Shown here: positions 5,144 through 9,008 of the stretch, one piece after another
How positions within the stretch are numbered: position 1 is the stretch's first letter
Layout of the letters: every line of letters begins with the position of its first letter
Source: Gp6-AA40 sp050742535
Lineage (GTDB): Bacteria > Acidobacteriota > Vicinamibacteria > Vicinamibacterales > UBA2999
NCBI GenBank assembly: GCA_050742535.1
Contig: JBOGIQ010000257.1
Coordinates: 1 to 9,008, forward strand
Length of the DNA: 9,008 nt
Reading direction: 5' to 3'
Position numbers and translations under genes: made by a program
Notes under the pieces: model-generated
Told to the model about the DNA's origin: nothing
What the model saw: only the letters and a program-made list of their open reading frames with translations
The model's database searches: none

Positions 5144-5557
5144 ATGGATCCAGAAGTGGTACGTCATGAGACGATCGGCGGGCTGATCCGTGGAATTCTG
5201 ACTGACCTGCGGACGCTGATCCGCGAGGAGATTGCGCTCGCGCGCGTCGAAATCCGCGAACAGGCGGGACGCGCCCGCGCCGCAGCGCTGAGCTTCGGAT
5301 TGGCAGCGGGGGCGCTGCTCTTCGGCGTGGCGTTTCTGCTGGTGGCAGCGGCCACAGCCATTGCCGAGCTGCTCGCCTGGCCGGTGTGGGCGGGCTTCCT
5401 GGCGATCGCCGTCCTGCTGACGCTGGTCGGGTTTGTGTCGCTTTCGTCGGGCCGCCGGCAGCTGCGGACGTTCCACGCCGTTCCGCCGGAAACCGTCACG
5501 ACATTGAAGGAGAATTCCGAATGGATCGCGAAGCGGCTGTCCTCCGCGCAGAAATGA
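5144..5557 (+). CDS. Holin-X / YqjE-like small membrane protein (Phage_holin_3_6 family)
   Basis: This 137-residue protein has an amphipathic N-terminal helix (about 8-45, with TDLRTLIREEIALARVEIRE), two membrane segments (about 48-74 and 80-101), and a short polar C-terminal tail. That layout is typical of proteins annotated as phage holin family or YqjE; despite the name they are ordinary chromosomal genes and not evidence of a prophage. The related E. coli YqjD/YqjE group is membrane-associated and linked to stationary phase and ribosome binding, but function in this family is not settled. The ATG has no clear Shine-Dalgarno sequence; GTG at 5156 is an alternative. It overlaps the next gene by 37 nt, and the two commonly occur together. 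Confidence 0.8.
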   Translation: MDPEVVRHETIGGLIRGILTDLRTLIREEIALARVEIREQAGRARAAALSFGLAAGALLFGVAFLLVAAATAIAELLAWPVWAGFLAIAVLLTLVGFVSLSSGRRQLRTFHAVPPETVTTLKENSEWIAKRLSSAQK

Positions 5558-5793
5558 GCCGGACCCGCGCCGAGCTCGACGACAAGCTGACGGCGCTGCA
5601 CGCCAAGGTCAGCGACCTCACGCCGCGACGGCTCACCGAGCGCTACATGCCGGAGTACTTCCTCGATCGCGTGGTCGGCGGGATCCTCACGGTCATCGGC
5701 CTGAAGATGGCCTGGTCGCAATACCGCCAGCTCAAACACCGCCGCGAACGGCCGCAACAGCGCGAGATCAACGGCTACGGCCGCTGGCACTAG
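5521..5793 (+). CDS. DUF3618-family small membrane protein
   Basis: This 90-residue protein starts at ATG 5521, preceded by AAGGAG (5507-5512) with an 8-nt gap. An in-frame upstream ATG at 5386 would only read through the neighbouring gene and is rejected. An N-terminal helix (MSRTRAELDDKLTALHAKV, 12-30) carries the RxELdxkl pattern of DUF3618. One membrane segment lies at about 51-65 and a basic tail (68-81) follows. The family usually sits beside a holin-X/YqjE-like gene, as here, and the pair may form one membrane complex (inference). Molecular function is unknown. The stop is 16 nt from the end of the convergent regulator gene. Confidence 0.8.
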   Translation: MDREAAVLRAEMSRTRAELDDKLTALHAKVSDLTPRRLTERYMPEYFLDRVVGGILTVIGLKMAWSQYRQLKHRRERPQQREINGYGRWH

Positions 5794-5809
5794 CGACCAG
5801 CCGCTTCGT

Positions 5810-6439
5810 TCACGACACGATGCGGTGTTCGTACGCGAAGCGGACGAGCTCCGCGGTCGAGCGGACCTGCAGCTGCTGCATGACCCGGTATTTGATCGCC
5901 TCCACCGACCGCGTCGTCAGACTGAGCGCTGCCGCAATCTCCTTCGCGCGCTGCCCTCGCACGACCAGCCGCAGAACGTCCAGTTGCCGCTCCGTGAGCG
6001 CGGCGGTGCCGGGGACCACGCCCTGCACCATCAGCAGCACGGTCGGTTTGATGATCTGCGGCGACAGGTAGGTCCTGCCCGCGATCACGAGCTGAAGCGC
6101 TTCCTCCAACTCACGCCCGCTCGACTCCTTGAGCACGAACGCCGACGCGCCCATCTTGAGCGCTTCGACCGCCAGGCACGGGTCGGCGTGCATCGTCAAC
6201 ACCACCGCCTTGAAGGGGGTCTTGCGCGCCTTCAGCCGCTGCAAGACCTCGAGGCCGCTGACGTGCGGGATCGACAGGTCCAGCAGCAGCACATCCGGGC
6301 AAAGCCGCCCGACCTCCTCGACGACGCCGCGGCCATCGGTCAACGTGCCGATGATCTCGTAGCGGCGGCCGAGCAGCTTGACGAGCGCCTCGATGACGAT
6401 CGCGTGATCCTCGACAATCAGCAGCCTTGGTCGGTCCAT
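5810..6439 (-). CDS. NarL/FixJ-type response regulator (REC + LuxR HTH), orphan
   Basis: This is a 209-residue DNA-binding response regulator. The receiver domain (about 4-120) has Glu10-Asp11 in IVEDH, phospho-acceptor Asp54 in LLLDLSIP, Thr82 in LTMHAD, and Lys104 in FVLKESSG. The LuxR-type helix-turn-helix (about 146-205) is seen in LTERQLDVLRLVVRGQRAKE and TTRSVEAIKYRVMQQL. The usual KEIA-x-x-L and TVE-type positions are kept as KEIAAAL and SVEAIKY. No kinase is adjacent on the same strand. The GAF-PAS kinase about 750 nt away on the other strand is one possible partner. It is convergent with the DUF3618 gene and divergent from the receiver gene at 6738. The ATG at 6439 has no strong Shine-Dalgarno sequence. 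Confidence 0.93.
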   Translation of the reverse strand: MDRPRLLIVEDHAIVIEALVKLLGRRYEIIGTLTDGRGVVEEVGRLCPDVLLLDLSIPHVSGLEVLQRLKARKTPFKAVVLTMHADPCLAVEALKMGASAFVLKESSGRELEEALQLVIAGRTYLSPQIIKPTVLLMVQGVVPGTAALTERQLDVLRLVVRGQRAKEIAAALSLTTRSVEAIKYRVMQQLQVRSTAELVRFAYEHRIVS

Positions 6440-6737
6440 GGCGGCCCCATCCGATTTGGGTCCCCGGCGGTCCCGTCCGTCGTACGAGCGCGCGAGGGCC
6501 TCGTCCGTTACGCATTAATGACGGCATTCTCGCGAACTCTGCACCCGCGCCGGCAGCTGATCAAGCTGGCAGTTGTTCGGGCCGTGCGCCTGTCAGATGT
6601 ACGAGGGTTTGGCATGGCAGTCGACACATGTCGTTGCCACCCACTGCCGATGGTGCGCGCACCGCACTCGCTCGGTCGCCAAGGCGACAAAACTCGCCAA
6701 AAAAGCCCCGGCATTCTTCCTGCTACGGGTATGACCA
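6440..6737. other. Divergent intergenic region between two regulator genes
   Basis: These 298 nt hold no convincing gene. They must carry the promoters of the minus-strand NarL-type regulator and the plus-strand receiver gene, but I cannot place a -35/-10 pair with confidence. Visible structure: the palindrome CATTAATG (6513-6520), flanked by CCGT (6505-6508) and ACGG (6521-6524), which is a possible operator; and two mutually exclusive stems, GTCGCC/GGCGAC (6675-6688) and GGCGA/TCGCC (6683-6698), followed by six A residues (6699-6704). Confidence 0.4.
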
Positions 6738-7136
6738 ATGGTTCCCGCGCGAGTGCTCGTGGCCGATGACGACGCGGACATGCTTGCCGCGGTGTCAGAC
6801 GCGTTGGCCAGCCTGGGGTTCGACGTGCGGAGCGTGGACAGCGGAGCCGGCCTGATCGATTGCCTCGCGACCGATGGCCCGTTCGATCTCCTCGTCACCG
6901 ATATTTCGATGCCGTGGATGGACAGTCTGAAGACGCTCCGCTCGATTCGCACCGCCGGCGTGACGACTCCGGTCATCGTGATCACGGCGCTGACCGACGC
7001 GCAGATTCCGAACCGCGTGCAGGCGCTTGGCGCGAACGCAATCCTCCTCCGCAAGCCGTTCGACCTCGACGAGCTGGCCGCAGCCGCACAACGGATGACG
7101 GCCGGCAGCCCGGCGGGCACCGAGCAGCAGCGGTAA
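6738..7136 (+). CDS. Stand-alone receiver-domain protein (CheY-like)
   Basis: This 132-residue protein is a single REC domain without an output domain. Asp10-Asp12 in VADDDAD, phospho-acceptor Asp55 in VTDISMP, Thr83 in VITALTD and Lys106 in LRKPFDLDEL are all present, so it should be phosphorylatable. Such proteins act by protein contact or as phosphate sinks or relays. It lies 52 nt upstream of the GAF-PAS kinase on the same strand and is likely co-transcribed with it. The ATG at 6738 gives the canonical N-terminus (ARVLVADDD) but has no visible ribosome binding site. An ATG at 6731 is in another frame and leads to a short dead-end ORF. Confidence 0.9.
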   Translation: MVPARVLVADDDADMLAAVSDALASLGFDVRSVDSGAGLIDCLATDGPFDLLVTDISMPWMDSLKTLRSIRTAGVTTPVIVITALTDAQIPNRVQALGANAILLRKPFDLDELAAAAQRMTAGSPAGTEQQR

Positions 7137-7188
7137 GAGGGACTCTCGCGCCGCGAGCCATTCGCCGTGGCGGGAACAGCGGATTGCG

Positions 7189-9006
7189 ATGGCCGTTTTG
7201 CCCTTTCCAGCGTCGGCGACAAGTGTGGCAGCGCCTTGGCGGTTGGGATCAGCCGCCCGGGTTCTCACGACCGCACTGATTCTTGCCGCCGGGGTTGTCG
7301 TTCGAACCATGGGCGGCAGCACCGAGCGGCGGCGCGGCCCCACTGCAGGACGCCGGCGGCGCGACAGAGGTGAGCGCCCGCCGACCATCACCGAGGTCCT
7401 TTCCCAGACCCCCGCCGGCTGCGCCCGAATCGTTCTGCAGACCATAGCCCTTCAGGCGCAGTCGCTGATCGGCTCGGAGCTGGCAGCGGCGGGAATCGAC
7501 GGCGACGCCACCCATCCGTTCAGCATCTGGGCTCACGTGGGGATACCGCCCGGGCAGGTTGACCAGATCGGCAGGTCGCCGCGCGCAGTGGGCCTGCTCG
7601 CGCTCATCGGACGCGAAAACCGCACGGTGCGGGTGCGCGACGTGCGGCAGCACGCCGATTTTCGAGGTCTGCCTCCACATCATCCGCCGATCACAAGTTT
7701 TCTTGCCGTGCCGATCCGGTTCCGCGGCGGCGTCGCCGGGTGCCTGTGCCTGGGCAACAAGCAGGCCGGGGGCGAGTTCACCGTCGAGGATCAGCAGATG
7801 GCGGAGATGCTCGCCGCACGGGCAACCGGCGCGCTCGACTCAGCGCCGGTCGACGCGGGCAAGGCCGGCGCGCGCCAGTGGCTCCAGACGGTGCTCGGCC
7901 AGATGCCGGAGGGCGTGCTCGTCGTCGACCGCCAGGGCGACGTGGTGACGGATAACGACGCGCTGCGGTCGTTCATGCGCGCCAAGATTTCCGGGAACGG
8001 CCGGCTCGATCCGCGGACCATCGAGATGAGCCGTCCGTCCGGCGAGCGGCTGCCATCGGACGAGCTCCCCGTCATGCGCGCGGTGAAAGATCGCGAACTG
8101 ACCGTGGGACGCGAGTTCGTGGCCTGCGGCCCGGACAATCGACCTGTGCCGCTGCTGGTGAGCGCAGCCCCGATCCTGACGGATGCCGGGCTGTGCGACG
8201 GCGCCGTGATGATCTGTCAGGACGTGTCCACGGTCAGGAGCCTGCAGCGGGTGCGCGAGGAGTGGACATCCATCGTCGCGCACGAACTGCGGCAGCCGAT
8301 CAGCGTCGTCACTCTCCGCAGCTCGCTGCTGCTCCGGAGCCAGCTGTCGAGCGAACAGCGCGACAGCGTCGAGCAGATCGCCAGATCGATCCATAGCCTC
8401 GGCCGGATGGTGGCAGACCTGATGGACGCCTCGCTGCTCGAAAGCGACCGCCTGCGCGTGACGCCGGCGCGCGTGGATCTCGGGCAGCTCCTCGCCGACG
8501 TCGTGCGGCGGGCGCCTCTTGCGTCTTCGCGCATACGAATGCACGCCCCTGAAGACGCGTGCCTCTTCGTCAGGGGCGATGCGCAGCGTCTCGAGCAGGT
8601 GGTCACCAACCTGCTGTCCAACGCGGTCAAGTACGCGCCGCCCGACACGGATGTCGTCGTCGATCTGGGCGTGGCAGCCGGACAGGGGCACATCCGCATC
8701 ACCAACGTCGGCGAGCCGATTCCCCAGGACGAGCTGCCGTTCATCTTCAATCGCTTCGCCCGCACGCGGGCCGCCGGCGCGAGCGGCGTGACCGGCCTCG
8801 GGCTCGGACTCTACATCGCCCGCGGGCTGGTCTCGGCCCATCACGGGCGAATCTGGGCCGAGAGCGGCGCCACCGACGGCACCACCTTTCACGTGACCTT
8901 CCCGCTCGACGGGCCACCGGTCCCGATCGAGCCGCCCGTCGATCGGATGCGCCTGCCCACGCAAGGAGATCGTCATGACGCCTCAGGCGCTGCCGGTTGG
9001 TCATGA
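7189..9006 (+). CDS. GAF-PAS sensor histidine kinase
   Basis: This 605-residue kinase has a possible membrane or signal-like stretch (22-40), a very basic linker (47-63), and a GAF domain (about 70-216). HPPITSFLAVPIRFRG resembles the C-terminal part of DevS/DosS-type GAF domains. A PAS-like domain (about 230-350) follows. The HisKA domain (about 356-422) has SIVAHELRQPIS, with phospho-acceptor His365. The ATPase domain (about 465-572) has the N box QVVTNLLSNAVKY (Asn474, Asn478) and GLGLGLYIARGLV. The G1 box reads TNVGEPIP (505-512) instead of DxGxG, a variant also known in some phytochrome-type kinases. The start is uncertain: ATG 7189 includes the hydrophobic stretch, whereas ATG 7309 would give a soluble protein. 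The 3' end overlaps the next gene by 32 nt. Probable partners are the receiver protein upstream or the gene downstream. Confidence 0.9.
   Translation: MAVLPFPASATSVAAPWRLGSAARVLTTALILAAGVVVRTMGGSTERRRGPTAGRRRRDRGERPPTITEVLSQTPAGCARIVLQTIALQAQSLIGSELAAAGIDGDATHPFSIWAHVGIPPGQVDQIGRSPRAVGLLALIGRENRTVRVRDVRQHADFRGLPPHHPPITSFLAVPIRFRGGVAGCLCLGNKQAGGEFTVEDQQMAEMLAARATGALDSAPVDAGKAGARQWLQTVLGQMPEGVLVVDRQGDVVTDNDALRSFMRAKISGNGRLDPRTIEMSRPSGERLPSDELPVMRAVKDRELTVGREFVACGPDNRPVPLLVSAAPILTDAGLCDGAVMICQDVSTVRSLQRVREEWTSIVAHELRQPISVVTLRSSLLLRSQLSSEQRDSVEQIARSIHSLGRMVADLMDASLLESDRLRVTPARVDLGQLLADVVRRAPLASSRIRMHAPEDACLFVRGDAQRLEQVVTNLLSNAVKYAPPDTDVVVDLGVAAGQGHIRITNVGEPIPQDELPFIFNRFARTRAAGASGVTGLGLGLYIARGLVSAHHGRIWAESGATDGTTFHVTFPLDGPPVPIEPPVDRMRLPTQGDRHDASGAAGWS
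8963..8968 (+). promoter_or_regulatory. Ribosome binding site for the gene at 8975
   Basis: AAGGAG lies 6 nt before ATG 8975 inside the kinase gene. It is the main evidence that a new gene starts before the window ends. Confidence 0.65.
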
Positions 9007-9008
9007 GC
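8975..9008 (+). CDS. Start of an unidentified gene, truncated by the window edge
   Basis: Eleven codons are visible, MTPQALPVGHE, in a frame different from the kinase that they overlap by 32 nt. A good ribosome binding site precedes the ATG. The Gly-His-Glu ending resembles the lead-in seen in some response regulators, where an ILVVDD strand would come next, but that is only a guess from context. An alternative start is the ATG at 9003, which overlaps the kinase stop as ATGA but has no ribosome binding site. Confidence 0.5.
   Translation, partial: MTPQALPVGHE

Noticed and set aside
5144..5557. Prophage remnant, from the holin-family label
   Set aside because: No other phage genes are nearby, and this family with a DUF3618 partner is a common chromosomal pair.
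6675..6704. Stem followed by an A-run as an intrinsic terminator
   Set aside because: The run is A on the plus strand, and on the minus strand the T-run precedes the stem, so the order is wrong for termination in either direction.
7145..7157. CTCGC-GCC-GCGAG hairpin between the receiver gene and the kinase
   Set aside because: The stem is only five base pairs with a 3-nt loop and no T-run, which is expected by chance in such GC-rich DNA.

Overview
The window is GC-rich, gene-dense bacterial chromosome. Coding style, a complex I subunit beside unrelated signalling genes, and short intergenic repeats of the AAGGCCT and ATGCAAA type would fit a soil Acidobacteriota (Vicinamibacteria-like) genome. 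That assignment is an inference from style only; no rRNA or other phylogenetic marker is present beyond a partial nuoI.

Layout. (1) 1-354, minus strand: 5' part of nuoI (complex I ferredoxin subunit), running off the left edge. (2) 355-493: a divergent intergenic region with a -10-like hexamer exactly 6 nt before each start codon, suggesting leaderless mRNAs, and heptamer repeats in between. (3) 494-3977, plus strand: a tight four-gene operon of a LytS-type membrane histidine kinase, a LytTR response regulator and two tandem signal peptidase I genes. HK and RR overlap by 17 nt, RR and lepB1 by 106 nt in another frame, and lepB1 and lepB2 are 10 nt apart. The two lepB genes arose by tandem duplication. 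The second copy still carries a 60-nt fossil of the response-regulator 3' end, now read in another frame as the N-terminus of the second peptidase. (4) 3996-4079: a heptamer snap-back repeat, then a cation diffusion facilitator (4078-4956) whose 3' end runs into a third repeat block (4944-5112). (5) 5144-5793: two overlapping small membrane-protein genes, holin-X/YqjE-like and DUF3618. (6) 5810-6439, minus: an orphan NarL/LuxR-type response regulator. (7) 6738 to the right edge, plus: a stand-alone receiver protein, a GAF-PAS histidine kinase, and the first codons of another gene overlapping the kinase 3' end.

How they may work together. The LytS/LytTR pair and the two peptidases appear co-transcribed and translationally coupled, linking an envelope-sensing system to secretory protein processing (inference). 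The right-hand cluster holds a second set of phosphotransfer proteins (NarL-type RR, single REC, GAF-PAS kinase) that may form one pathway. The most unusual features are the overprinted RR/lepB junction with its duplicated fossil, and three unrelated-sequence but similarly built inverted tandem-repeat blocks between genes.
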